From Bacteroidota bacterium (GTDB taxonomy: Bacteria; Bacteroidota; Bacteroidia; Chitinophagales; Saprospiraceae), in assembly GCA_024642665.1 (NCBI GenBank), contig JAHEAR010000002.1, forward strand, positions 174,758 through 235,720: a DNA stretch of 60,963 nucleotides, read 5' to 3'. Below the pieces are notes generated by a model, which was not told the origin of the DNA, did not search any database, and worked only from the letters and a program-made list of their open reading frames with translations. The translations under genes were made by a program, and so were the position numbers. This document shows positions 17,784-26,604 of this stretch, piece by piece (position 1 is the first letter of the stretch; the number at the start of each line of letters is the position of its first letter).

Positions 17784-18433
17784 GAAATTGGTGTTTAATA
17801 AAAGTTAAACAATAAATGGTATCATCCAAATTTAATCATTAATTCTGACATTTTTCAGGCCAGTGATAATACCTCCCCAATACATCTTTTTTATCTCGAA
17901 AGCGGAATATCGTCTAACTTTTTCGGTAGTTTGAATTCAGTTTTTCGGTTCAGGTCATTCAACGTCCGCATTAGAAAACTCAAATAGAATATTCGTATAC
18001 TATTTTATTCAACGACCAGGAGCGTGCCAGTAAAAGTCGAACATCGCTTCGTTTTCTTCTGGATACCGGGATCCTTGTGCCACAATGAAGAGAGACAAAT
18101 GCAAAACCAATTAGGTAGATGGCTTTGATGTTTGTAATGTTGATATGATGCCATCAATTTCTGACTTTTGCAAAGCAAACTTCAGTTGAAGTTCTGCTAA
18201 ATCAGCCTTTATTTGATCCAGGCTTTGGAATTATGGCCTTTTATCTTGTAGACCTACTGGCAAAGCTATAATCCTTCTGACCAGTAAACTTCTCCTATTT
18301 AAGGTGGCAGCCTAAGTACCGGGATCATATTTTTTAGTTATATTCGGAAGTTCCCAAATACCGGGATTGGTTTGGAAGTTTTGATGTTCGTTGGGACAGC
18401 TGTATTTAGTAACATGCACTCAATTCAAAATCC
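17784..18433. other. 650-bp gap without intact gene
   Basis: No intact reading frame. Within it, minus-strand 18311-18111 has coding character interrupted by one stop (listed separately as a possible remnant). The rest (17784-18110) shows nothing I can name. Confidence 0.5.
18111..18311 (-). pseudogene. Possible remnant of a minus-strand gene (C-terminal end)
   Basis: Reading minus from 18311 to the stop at 18111, one frame is open except for a TAA at 18233-18231. It gives a basic stretch (NRRSLLVRRIIALPVGLQD) before the stop and a helical, heptad-like tail (FQSLDQIKADLAELQLKF... ending SKPST) after it. The composition looks like a once-coding C-terminal coiled coil. No family is recognised and there is no start or RBS, so this may be chance. 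Confidence 0.25.
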
Positions 18434-19294
18434 ATGAAAAAGCTATTGTCATCCTGTTTCATTTTAACATTTCTGGTTTATTCTTTATCGCTATATGGTC
18501 AATATCGGGATTGCGATATTGCGCTTGCGATATGTGGTGAATCTCCTTTTTACTTCAGCGCACCCTCCGGTGAAGGAAATGTGGATAACGATGTGTCCTC
18601 TACTTGTGTGGATATCGAATTCAATTCTACTTGGATCAAATGGACTGCTGCGACTGATGGTCTCATCACGTTTGTCCTTACCCCTGACAATTCCGATCAG
18701 GATTTGGATTTTATCCTCTTTTATATGAATGAAGAGAATAATTGCGATAACAAGACCTTAATCCGCTGTATGGCCTCAGGAGCTAATGTTAACGAACCAC
18801 CCTCTCAGTGGGCCCAATGTGCAGGACCGACAGGACTCATCATATGGGAGACTGATGTGATTGAAAATGCGGGATGCAGCCCAACCGATAACAACTTTCT
18901 GGCTCCTCTTTCGGCCACTGCCGGAGATCAATATATGCTGCTTGTCAATTCCTTTGCCACACCGGGCCCCGGTTTTACCCTCGACTTTGGGGGCACAGCT
19001 GAGTTGGAATGTATTACGGTTTCCACTACCCCTGTGGAGCAAAAAGTATATGGCTTATTTGATGTGTATCCAACGGTTTCCAATGGCACGATTTATATTC
19101 AACCGGTTGAAGCTGAATTGACTGATGCTACGATGACGATTTATGATATGACGGGTCATGAGGTCTTGTTAGAGAAAACCACTATTGAAAAGATGCATCC
19201 GATTGATGTATCCTTCATTCCGATGGGCGCTTATCTTATTACGATTCGCACAGCAGGGGCACTTGCCACAAAGATGTTTTTCATTACTCATTAG
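18434..19294 (+). CDS. Secreted protein with T9SS type A sorting domain
   Basis: 286 residues. Signal peptide at ~1-22 (FLVYSLSLYGQ). A Cys-containing beta-sandwich-like region follows (DCDIALAICGESPFYF; STCVDIEFNSTWIKW; DQDLDFILFYM), resembling domains that follow signal peptides in T9SS cargo. The last ~75 residues are a C-terminal sorting domain: FDVYPTVSNGTIYI, MTIYDMTGHEVL, IPMGAYLITI and the final KMFFITH. It should be exported by the type IX secretion system and attached to the surface or released. Function unknown. A palindrome lies 40 bp after the stop. Confidence 0.8.
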   Translation: MKKLLSSCFILTFLVYSLSLYGQYRDCDIALAICGESPFYFSAPSGEGNVDNDVSSTCVDIEFNSTWIKWTAATDGLITFVLTPDNSDQDLDFILFYMNEENNCDNKTLIRCMASGANVNEPPSQWAQCAGPTGLIIWETDVIENAGCSPTDNNFLAPLSATAGDQYMLLVNSFATPGPGFTLDFGGTAELECITVSTTPVEQKVYGLFDVYPTVSNGTIYIQPVEAELTDATMTIYDMTGHEVLLEKTTIEKMHPIDVSFIPMGAYLITIRTAGALATKMFFITH

Positions 19295-19334
19295 TGTCGG
19301 GATGTGGTATCTCCTTTTTCATCCTGCTGACCAT

Positions 19335-19350
19335 AGGATATTAATATCCT
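19335..19350. terminator. Perfect 16-bp palindrome followed by T run
   Basis: AGGATATTAATATCCT is its own reverse complement and is followed by TTTTG, 40 bp after the T9SS gene. As RNA it can fold into a 6-bp stem with a TTAA loop. It may end that transcript; a protein-binding palindrome is the alternative. Confidence 0.4.
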
Positions 19351-19650
19351 TTTGCCAGGCTGGCACTGTTTATATTCTAAATATTTAGGCTAACTTTAAG
19401 AGGTCGTCTTACACCGAGGTTGAGGGGGTGATGATATTTTTCAAGGTTTTGTTGGAGTTCAGGGTCTGTAAAAGGGAGGGTTAATGGCTATAATCCGGTA
19501 ATCATGAAATCATGTAAGGCGAAGATTTATGGGTCGGATACAACCGAATTTTTCCGCGTATCCGGAGGAAAGCTGTTCAGTTGCAATAGATATCAATGGA
19601 AAATAGTGGCGGAAATAATATAGTTGTGCCTCATGCCAAACAGACTCAGT

Positions 19651-19658
19651 TAACTTTG
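19651..19658 (+). promoter_or_regulatory. Candidate Bacteroidota -7 box (TAnnTTTG)
   Basis: TAACTTTG matches the Bacteroidota -7 consensus TAnnTTTG, 52 bp before the TMEM175 start. The nearest TTG (19624-19626) is 24 bp upstream, further than the usual spacing, so support is partial. Confidence 0.3.
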
Positions 19659-19710
19659 ATCTTTTTTATTTTTTCTAATGAGTAGTTTAAGACAAAATCA
19701 ATAACAAAGA

Positions 19711-20358
19711 ATGGAAAACAATTCAAAAGAAACCTCACGAATAGAAGCATTTAGTGATGGTGTTTTCGCTATTGCAATTACTTTACTGGTTCTGGATATT
19801 CATCTTCCTTTGGCAAAGGATAATGAATCGTTGTTTCAATTGCTATTAAATGATAGAATAACTTTTCTCTCTTTTCTTATCGGCTTTTTTACAATATTGG
19901 TTTGCTGGATAAACCATCATTATATGTTTGAGTTAATTAGCAAGAATAACGGCATGCTGATATTGTTGAATGGATTCAAACTCTTAATCGTTTCATTTAC
20001 TCCATTTGCCACTGCGCTTATTTCGAAGTATATCGGAACAGCGAACCAACAAACAGCTATCAGCATTTATGCTTTAAACTTTTTTCTAATGGGACTTGCT
20101 ATGACATGTTTATGGTGTTATGCTTATCGAAAAGGTTTGACAACAGGAACTTCAAAAGAAAACTTAAAAGCGGTTACTAAATTATACCTTTTAGCTCCTG
20201 TTTTATCAGGAACAATTTTCATAATTTCTTTCATCTCAATATTGATTAGCTTTATTCTATTCGTTATAATGTTTTTAATATTTGTGTTTCCAAAACATTT
20301 TGTAGCTCGCTTAGAGAACTATAATGTAAACTTATACATGAAAGTAATCGATTCCTAA
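19711..20358 (+). CDS. TMEM175/DUF1211-family potassium channel
   Basis: 215 residues with six predicted membrane spans. The first carries the family signature RIEAFSDGVFAIAITLLVLD (the FSD motif), and a WINHHYMFELI segment follows span 2. Bacterial TMEM175 proteins are single-domain and assemble as tetramers forming K+-permeable channels. The gene is AT-rich relative to its surroundings and stands alone, followed by a long spacer with an inverted repeat and GCGTTAGTGG, a context resembling mobile cassettes. Confidence 0.9.
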   Translation: MENNSKETSRIEAFSDGVFAIAITLLVLDIHLPLAKDNESLFQLLLNDRITFLSFLIGFFTILVCWINHHYMFELISKNNGMLILLNGFKLLIVSFTPFATALISKYIGTANQQTAISIYALNFFLMGLAMTCLWCYAYRKGLTTGTSKENLKAVTKLYLLAPVLSGTIFIISFISILISFILFVIMFLIFVFPKHFVARLENYNVNLYMKVIDS

Positions 20359-20387
20359 AAGAAACTTAGTGGACAAAGTATCACGAA

Positions 20388-20541
20388 CCCACAACAAAAA
20401 GATAATCGCAAATTTTTTAAAAGAGGGCTTGGTTGCTTCGTATGAAAGTGAGTGCACTATCAAACATTTGTGCTTCTTATCCACAGTTGCGCGTGAACTC
20501 CGACTTTTATAAAACTTCGGTTATCCCTTATGCGTTAGTGG
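20388..20541 (+). repeat. Weak attC-like spacer after the TMEM175 gene
   Basis: GATAATCG (20401-20408) can pair with CGGTTATC (20518-20525), allowing one G-U pair. Outside these arms lie CCCACAAC (20388) and GTTAGTGG (20534-20541); the latter resembles the GTTRRRY cleavage box of integron attC sites. Outer-box pairing is poor, so this is only suggestive. Confidence 0.25.
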
Positions 20542-20593
20542 CAATTAACCGACCGAACCAAATATATAGAACTCAACCATAAAAGAAACAGAG

Positions 20594-21238
20594 ATGATAC
20601 AAAAATTTATTTATTCTTCAATTGCACTTTTTATACTTGCAAGCTGTCTGAACACTCAAAAAAAGTCTAACCAACAATCAACAAAAAAAGAAACCCTTGA
20701 GACTCAAAAAGAAGTTGTAACAGATACGACTTCAATTTTAGATTATGCGAAAGAAACTACAAACGAAGAAACGGCAAAAAAAATACAGCAATTTTTGCTT
20801 GAAAAAAATAAAAAAGACATCGAAAGTAATTCATTAACCAGTGATGACAGAAAGTTTAGTTTCTATGAAATTGACCTAAATGATGATGGGAAATATGAAT
20901 ATTTCATTCATCTTGAAGGAAGGTATTTTTGTGGCAGTGGCGGATGTTCCTTTTACTTATTGAATAATGATTTCTCTATAAACACCTATTTTAGCGTAAC
21001 AAACCCTCCCGTTTTCAGAAGCGCTAGTATCACTAATGGGTGGCACGATTTAATCTTGTATGGTGACTATACCCATGATGCCGGCGTTAAAAACTATATT
21101 TATTTAAAATTTGACAAATCAAAAGGAACGTATCCTTCCAATCCTTCAATAATTAAAAAAATTGACATGGCACCAAGTGGTCATGATTTTGTAATGTGGC
21201 ATGATGAATTCAGCAAAGCGAAACCATTCACTTTCTAA
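20594..21238 (+). CDS. Lipoprotein of unknown function
   Basis: 214 residues. The signal ends in a lipobox (LFILASC), followed by a Lys/Thr/Gln-rich linker and a predicted globular domain with an EF-hand-like DLNDDGKYEYFI and a short Cys pair in YFCGSGGCSFY. The D-x-N-x-D-G pattern is often a calcium loop in FG-GAP/VCBS-like repeats, but only one is visible. No function assigned. The gene is AT-rich, isolated, and lies between two spacers with attC-like features. Confidence 0.65.
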   Translation: MIQKFIYSSIALFILASCLNTQKKSNQQSTKKETLETQKEVVTDTTSILDYAKETTNEETAKKIQQFLLEKNKKDIESNSLTSDDRKFSFYEIDLNDDGKYEYFIHLEGRYFCGSGGCSFYLLNNDFSINTYFSVTNPPVFRSASITNGWHDLILYGDYTHDAGVKNYIYLKFDKSKGTYPSNPSIIKKIDMAPSGHDFVMWHDEFSKAKPFTF

Positions 21239-21783
21239 ACATTGAATACTAAATCAACAACTACCACTTAACTGGCGTTTGGCAAGATTGTGAGTTTTGT
21301 GGCAAATTCAAGTTCACGTTTCGCAAGAAATTTTATCCCTAACAGGAAATAATGAGTTCCAAAGTTTGCAACCTCGCCAAACGCCCGAACGTTATGTGAG
21401 AAACGCATATCATGACTCTTTTTTTGTAAGCACCATTTGTAAAATAAAATGCTAATTCCAAATGGCATAATCTGCTCTTCTCCCCTTCTTTCGTCATACG
21501 TCGGCGCTTAAGCTAAACTTCAAAAACTACTTTCTCGGGCAGGGTTTAAACTACTTGCCATTAAATCCGAGATGTGCTGGTTCTCACAGATTGAAAAATT
21601 TACGATGATCTTCCTGGTTTCACTCTTCAAATAAAACAAGACCAAGGTCACTCTTGGGTTTCTTTGCTTAAGATTTGTTGTAGCTTGCGGGGGGCAAGAG
21701 ATCGTCCAGCTATCTAAGGAGACGACGGGTGATCCGAGACATTGTTAGCCCATAGAAAGCCGTACCCAATAAAAGAAAAACAG
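21239..21783. other. 545-bp intergenic stretch with an attC-like site
   Basis: Contains the inverted repeat at 21266-21397 (listed separately). The rest, 21398-21783, has no convincing gene. Near its end is ACATTGTTAGCCC (21740-21752), another GTTAG box. A TTG-initiated extension of the next gene into this region was rejected. Confidence 0.55.
21266..21397 (+). repeat. Integron attC-like recombination site
   Basis: A 132-bp imperfect palindrome. The outer box ACTTAAC (21266-21272) fits RYYYAAC, and GTTATGT (21391-21397) is close to GTTRRRY; the two pair at 6 of 7 positions. Inside are perfectly complementary 10-bp arms, GGCGTTTGGC (21274-21283) and GCCAAACGCC (21376-21385). The centre is a longer, poorly paired segment. 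This box order is that of an attC site of chromosomal integrons. It follows a small lipoprotein gene by ~28 bp, as expected for a cassette. No integrase is in the window. Confidence 0.45.
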
Positions 21784-23739
21784 ATGATCCGAATTGCATG
21801 TATTACATTTTTCACTTTTCACTTTTCGTTTTTCACTTTTGCACAGCAGCCTAACCTCGACTCCCTTTGGGCTGTTTGGAGTGACCCGACTCAGCCCGAC
21901 ACGGTCCGTCTTTTGGCATTGGATGACTATGCTTATTACGGGTATGATGACGAACACCCTGATTCTGCTTTTTATTTTGCCCAGATCGAATATGACTATG
22001 CCCAAAGCCTGGGCCTGAAAAAATTCATGGCCATCGCCTTAATGACCCAGGTGGAATCCTGGAAAGCACGTGACAATTATGCCAAAGCCCTGGAGTATCA
22101 ACTCCGCGTGATGAGAATCGCCGAAGAGATTGAGGATACAAAAATACTTTCCTCGTCTTTAAAAGAACTTGGAACCTATTATGCGCAACAAGGGGACTAC
22201 CTCCATGCCCTGGAGTATTTTGATCGAAATTTAAAAATACAGGAACAAGCCGGCGACCAGATTGAAATCGCCGGCATGCTGAATAACATAGGTATCATTT
22301 ACAACCGGCAAAGGGATTATACCAAGGCGCTCGAATATTACCAGCGCTGTCTGAAAATACAGGAAGCAGCAGGCGTTGGCAAGTACATGGGGGGAACACT
22401 TATCAATATCGCCATCATCTACGCCAATCTGCAGGACACCCTGACTGCGGTGGACTATTTCCAGCGTGGTCTGAAAATTTGCGAGGAAGAAGGATTAAAA
22501 CTTTTTCAGGCCAATGCACTCAGCGGGCTGGCAGGCCTGTATGCAGGTCAGGGTGATTTTGAAAAGGGACTGGACTACTTCCAACGAAGCCTCAGCATCC
22601 ATGAAGACCTTGGAGCGAAAATACATATGGCCAATGTCATGACCAACATTGGGAATCTCTATACGAACAAGAATGATTTCCAATCCGCTATTGTATGGTG
22701 TAAAAAAGGCTTAACTCTTGCGACAGAATTGGGAACGATCAACCGACAACAGGAAGCATGTGACTGCCTGTATTCTGCCTATAAGGGGTTGGGCAAAGAC
22801 AATGAAGCACTTGTGTACCTTGAGAAGAAAGGCGAACTTGAGCTGGAACTAAAAAAGGATGAAACCATCCGTAAACTTCAGCAAATGGAGTTTGCGAAAG
22901 TACAGGAGCAGGACAGTCTGGCGAATGCGGAAAAAGCGCGAATCATAGAGGAAGCGCATCAGGCTGAAGTAAATGAAAAAAATCGAACGCGGAATCTGCT
23001 TTTGGTTTCAGCCTTATTATTGATTTTGGTAGCCGCCGGATTGTTTCTTCGCTGGCGTGCCACGCGCAAATCACGCGATCTTATTGCAAAGGAGAAAGAC
23101 CGGTCAGAACACATACTGCACAACATTTTACCGGCAGAGATCGCGCAGGAACTCAAAGAAAAAGGCAGGGCGGAGGCACGTGATTTTGAAATGGTGAGTA
23201 TCCTGTTTTCCGACTTTAAAGGATTCACGGAGACTTCCTCCAGCCTCTCCCCTCAGGAACTCGTGGCCGAGATTAATGCGTGTTTTGAAGCCTTCGACGG
23301 CATCATGACAAAGTATGGCATCGAAAAGATCAAGACCATCGGGGATGCGTATATGGCGGCGGGCGGTTTACCTGTTCCTACCGATGATTCGGTGAAGAAC
23401 ACGGTGTTGGCTGCTCTAGAAATGCAGGCTTTTATAACCGATCGTAAAACCACGAAAAATGCTGCAGGACTCCCTGCCTTTGACATGCGCATAGGGATCC
23501 ACACCGGCGAAGTCGTAGCCGGTATCGTGGGCGTTAAAAAGTTTCAGTACGACATTTGGGGGGACACCGTCAACACGGCCAGCCGCATTGAAAGCAATGG
23601 GGAGGCAGGGAAAGTAAACATCAGCCAGGCTACGTATGATCTGCTTAAAGAAGATGCCGATTTCACTTTTGAAAGCAGAGGAAAAGTAGCAGCAAAAGGC
23701 AAGGGTGAGATTGAGATGTACTTCGTCTCAAAATCTTAA
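21784..23739 (+). CDS. TPR-repeat adenylate cyclase (class III), paralog 1
   Basis: 651 residues from the ATG at 21784; a 42-bp TTG-started extension was rejected because the signal peptide begins here. The signal peptide is unusual in its Phe/Thr/His repetition (TFFTFHFSFFTF). Next come ~7 TPR-like repeats (about residues 80-350, e.g. YTKALEYYQRCLKIQE), a short coiled coil, one membrane span at ~404-422, and a class III cyclase domain (~471-640). Metal Asp residues are in FSDFKGFT and IGDAYMAAGG. The Lys of KIKTIGD and the Asp of YDIWGDTVN specify adenine; N and R in NTASR are the transition-state residues. It should sense through periplasmic TPRs and make cAMP in the cytosol. A paralog follows directly. 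Confidence 0.9.
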   Translation: MIRIACITFFTFHFSFFTFAQQPNLDSLWAVWSDPTQPDTVRLLALDDYAYYGYDDEHPDSAFYFAQIEYDYAQSLGLKKFMAIALMTQVESWKARDNYAKALEYQLRVMRIAEEIEDTKILSSSLKELGTYYAQQGDYLHALEYFDRNLKIQEQAGDQIEIAGMLNNIGIIYNRQRDYTKALEYYQRCLKIQEAAGVGKYMGGTLINIAIIYANLQDTLTAVDYFQRGLKICEEEGLKLFQANALSGLAGLYAGQGDFEKGLDYFQRSLSIHEDLGAKIHMANVMTNIGNLYTNKNDFQSAIVWCKKGLTLATELGTINRQQEACDCLYSAYKGLGKDNEALVYLEKKGELELELKKDETIRKLQQMEFAKVQEQDSLANAEKARIIEEAHQAEVNEKNRTRNLLLVSALLLILVAAGLFLRWRATRKSRDLIAKEKDRSEHILHNILPAEIAQELKEKGRAEARDFEMVSILFSDFKGFTETSSSLSPQELVAEINACFEAFDGIMTKYGIEKIKTIGDAYMAAGGLPVPTDDSVKNTVLAALEMQAFITDRKTTKNAAGLPAFDMRIGIHTGEVVAGIVGVKKFQYDIWGDTVNTASRIESNGEAGKVNISQATYDLLKEDADFTFESRGKVAAKGKGEIEMYFVSKS

Positions 23740-23790
23740 ATGAAAAAGAAAAACTGAATACAACTATATATATGCGCAATACCCTTTCAC

Positions 23791-23815
23791 CTTCGTTTCA
23801 CTGCGGTGAACGAAG
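23791..23815 (+). repeat. Hairpin between the two cyclase genes
   Basis: CTTCGTTTCAC can pair with GTGAACGAAG around a TGCG loop, with one bulged base. It lies 52 bp after the first cyclase and 54 bp before the second start. There is no T run, so a terminator role is weak. The 12-mer CTTCGTTTCACT recurs at 26540-26551. Confidence 0.5.
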
Positions 23816-23868
23816 TCGGGATCCTACGCATAGCCAAAACCTTTTATGCCATTAAAAGAATAGAACTT

Positions 23869-25728
23869 ATGAAAGATAAACAAATCATTCAAATCGCGCT
23901 CCTGGTATTTTTCTCTTTTATTTTTTCTATCGGCAATAATTCCATGCAAGCGCAGAACCTTGACTCCCTTTGGTCGGCCTGGCAGGATGAAGAATCAGCA
24001 GATACCCTTCGATTACAAGCAATGGATGATTTAATCATGAAAGGATATGTCTTTTCTCAACCAGACTCAGCATACGCCTTGGCTCAAATGGCATATGACT
24101 ATGCCGATAGCGTTGGGAACAAAAAGTATATCGCTGCTTTCTTGAATATACTTGGGATCGCTTGCGCGATGCTAGACCATTACTCAAGAGCAACTGACTA
24201 TTTTCTTAACTCTAAAAATATGTATGAAGAGATCGGCAATACATCGGGTTTATCTATTGTATTGAGCAACCTCGCAAGTCTTTATGATAGAATTGGAGAA
24301 AAGGACAAAGCCTTACAAATGTACAAGCAAGGCTTAACCATTCTCACTGAGATTGGAGATGAAAGAAATATGATTTTCCCATTGATAAACATGGGTTATA
24401 ATTATGCTAATACAAACCATCTGGATAGCGCGTTGGAATCCTTTGAACATGCGCTTCGACTAGGCGAGAAATATGATTTCAGCCCTGGAAAATTAAATTC
24501 CATTTCTGGTATTGGATTGATCTACGATAAAAAAAATGATCCTACCAATGCGCTTAAATACTATTTAGAAAGTTTAGCGATATCCAAAAAAAATGGACCA
24601 GAACTTTCAACGGTTGATATAATGATTTCAGTAGGAAACACCTATCAAAAATTAAATCAGACCAATCAGTCTATTACGTATTGCCAGGAAGCATTAGAAA
24701 GAGCTGAAAAATCAAATTCTATCCGAGTTCAAATTGGTGCCTGCAGATGCCTCTATGTTGCATACAAGGCAGCAGGAAATAGCAACAAATCATTGGATTA
24801 CCACGAGCAAATGGTGATACTGGAGGACAGCTTACATGCAGATGAAACAAGAAAGAAACTCCAGCAAATGGAGTTTGCAAATGTCATGCTTAAGGACAGC
24901 ATTTCCAAAGCCGAAGAAGCGCGCGCAGTGCAGGAAGCGCATCAGGAAGAAGTGCGCATAAAAAACAAAACACGCAATTATCTCATTGGCGCTTCCCTAT
25001 TTCTTTTGCTATTGGCAGGTGGGCTTTTCAGCCGATGGCGATACACCCGAAAAGCCAAGGCCATTATTGAAAAAGAAAAAGACCGCTCCGAAAACCTCCT
25101 GCTCAATATACTCCCATCAGAAATTGCGGAAGAATTAAAAATACATGGCAAAGCCCAAGCCAGAGATTTTAACATGGTCTCTATTCTCTTCACCGACTTT
25201 AAAGGATTTACCGAGCAAAGCGCCAAACTGAGCGCAGCTGATCTGGTCAATGAAATCAACCACTGCTTTGAAGCCTTTGATGGTCTTATGGAAAAATATG
25301 GCATCGAAAAAATTAAAACCATTGGCGATTCCTATATGGCTGCAGGCGGATTACCGGTGCCAACCGATGATGCTGTAAAAAACACCGTTTTGGCAGCAAT
25401 GGAAATGCAAGCCTTTATAGGTTCCCGCAAATCAGCCATGGATGCAGATGGAAAACCTGCTTTCGAAATGCGCGTAGGCATTCACACCGGCGCAGTAGTC
25501 GCCGGCATTGTAGGTGTTAAAAAATTCCAGTATGACATTTGGGGCGACACCGTCAACACCGCCAGCCGAATGGAAAGCAATGGAGCAGTCGGCAAAGTAA
25601 ACATCAGCCAAACCACTTATGATCTGCTAAAAGAAGATGACGATTTCACTTTTGAAAACCGGGGGAAAGTAGCAGCCAAAGGCAAGGGAGAAATTGAGAT
25701 GTACTTTGTTGAAAAACGAAAAGTATAA
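23869..25728 (+). CDS. TPR-repeat adenylate cyclase (class III), paralog 2
   Basis: 619 residues from the ATG at 23869; the frame is open back to a GTG at 23806 inside a hairpin, which was rejected. Layout as in the preceding gene: signal peptide, ~6 TPR-like repeats (about residues 70-320), the LQQMEFANV coiled-coil linker, one membrane span (~370-390) and a cyclase domain (~437-610). It has FTDFKGFTEQ, KIKTIGDSYMAAGG, the Asp of YDIWGDTVN and NTASR, so all catalytic and adenine-selecting residues are present. The cyclase domain is almost the same as paralog 1, while the TPR part is much more diverged, pointing to different periplasmic inputs to the same output. Confidence 0.9.
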   Translation: MKDKQIIQIALLVFFSFIFSIGNNSMQAQNLDSLWSAWQDEESADTLRLQAMDDLIMKGYVFSQPDSAYALAQMAYDYADSVGNKKYIAAFLNILGIACAMLDHYSRATDYFLNSKNMYEEIGNTSGLSIVLSNLASLYDRIGEKDKALQMYKQGLTILTEIGDERNMIFPLINMGYNYANTNHLDSALESFEHALRLGEKYDFSPGKLNSISGIGLIYDKKNDPTNALKYYLESLAISKKNGPELSTVDIMISVGNTYQKLNQTNQSITYCQEALERAEKSNSIRVQIGACRCLYVAYKAAGNSNKSLDYHEQMVILEDSLHADETRKKLQQMEFANVMLKDSISKAEEARAVQEAHQEEVRIKNKTRNYLIGASLFLLLLAGGLFSRWRYTRKAKAIIEKEKDRSENLLLNILPSEIAEELKIHGKAQARDFNMVSILFTDFKGFTEQSAKLSAADLVNEINHCFEAFDGLMEKYGIEKIKTIGDSYMAAGGLPVPTDDAVKNTVLAAMEMQAFIGSRKSAMDADGKPAFEMRVGIHTGAVVAGIVGVKKFQYDIWGDTVNTASRMESNGAVGKVNISQTTYDLLKEDDDFTFENRGKVAAKGKGEIEMYFVEKRKV

Positions 25729-25842
25729 AACGAAAAGTAAAAACCTAAATACCTGGTGATGGAGTGAAAAGGCAAGTAGTGTATGGTCAAACGCATAAAT
25801 ACAAAAAGCAATACGCTAAACAACATAACCTTTTCGCAATCC

Positions 25843-25869
25843 CTTTCGGGATAAGGTAGATCGCCCGAA
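25843..25869 (+). repeat. Hairpin in the spacer after cyclase 2
   Basis: TTTCGGG (25844-25850) is complementary to CCCGAAA (25863-25869), with a 12-base loop, and is followed by CATTAGACG. It may be a transcript end or part of a degenerate cassette boundary. No T run. Confidence 0.3.
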
Positions 25870-25920
25870 ACATTAGACGTAATTCCTAATTACTTCTAAT
25901 CCAATTGAAGGAATATTTAT

Positions 25921-26508
25921 ATGAATGAACCTATATTTTTTTCGACTCAAACGGAATTCAGAGAATGGCTGGCAAAGCATCACGATAAAGAAACAGTGTT
26001 GCTTGTGGGGTATTATAAAGTGAAAAGTGGCTATCCAGGCATGACCTGGTCGCAATCCGTTGATCAGGCACTTTGTTTCGGATGGGTTGATGGTGTACGA
26101 AATTCAATAGATGAACATTCGTATCAGATTCGATTTACGCCCCGAAGAAAAACTAGTATTTGGAGCCCTGTCAATATAAAAAAGATTGGAATTTTAACGA
26201 AAAAAGGGCTTATGCAACAAGCCGGTATTGATATTTTTAACAATAGAGCTGAAAGCAAACCACACGCTTATGCTTTCAGACAAAAAGAGCTAACATTGCC
26301 GGGTGATTTTGAAAGTCAATTCAAGAAAAATAAAAAAGCCTGGGACTATTTTGATTCTCTCGCCCCTACCTATAAGAAACATTCGATACACTGGGTCATT
26401 TCTGCTGTACAAGATGGCACGAAGATAAAACGGCTTAAAGAATTAATCGCTTCGAGTGCATTAGGAACAAACAAATGGAAAGATAATAAGTACAAGAAAA
26501 TAAAATAA
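25921..26508 (+). CDS. YdeI/OmpD-associated family protein
   Basis: 195 residues, no signal peptide. It has the typical layout of this family: an N-terminal domain with EFREWLAKHH, then SWVDG-like CFGWVDGVRNSID, then FTPRRKTSIWSPVNIKKI, and the C-terminal OmdA helical segment with AWDYFDSLAPTYKKHSIHWV. The biochemical role of the family is not established. It is a frequent passenger of gene cassettes in other genomes, which fits its isolated position here. Start at ATG 25921 immediately precedes the conserved N-terminus. Confidence 0.85.
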   Translation: MNEPIFFSTQTEFREWLAKHHDKETVLLVGYYKVKSGYPGMTWSQSVDQALCFGWVDGVRNSIDEHSYQIRFTPRRKTSIWSPVNIKKIGILTKKGLMQQAGIDIFNNRAESKPHAYAFRQKELTLPGDFESQFKKNKKAWDYFDSLAPTYKKHSIHWVISAVQDGTKIKRLKELIASSALGTNKWKDNKYKKIK

Positions 26509-26604
26509 AAACGGTTACCATTAGCTACCCCAGGCCATGCTTCGTTTCACTCGCGCAGTAGATAGTTTAGGCAGTAGCTGCAAACCAAAAAAACACGGGA
26601 AACA

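Larger units (their letters stand above)
19295..19710. other. 416-bp intergenic stretch
   Basis: No gene seen. It holds the palindrome at 19335-19350 and a promoter-like TAACTTTG at 19651-19658. Otherwise nothing recognisable. Confidence 0.5.

Noticed and set aside
21268-21468. 66-codon minus ORF in the attC-like spacer
   Set aside because: It coincides with the inverted repeat and has no coding features.
21742-21783. TTG-started 14-codon extension of the first TPR cyclase
   Set aside because: It would place charged residues before a clear signal peptide; the ATG at 21784 fits.
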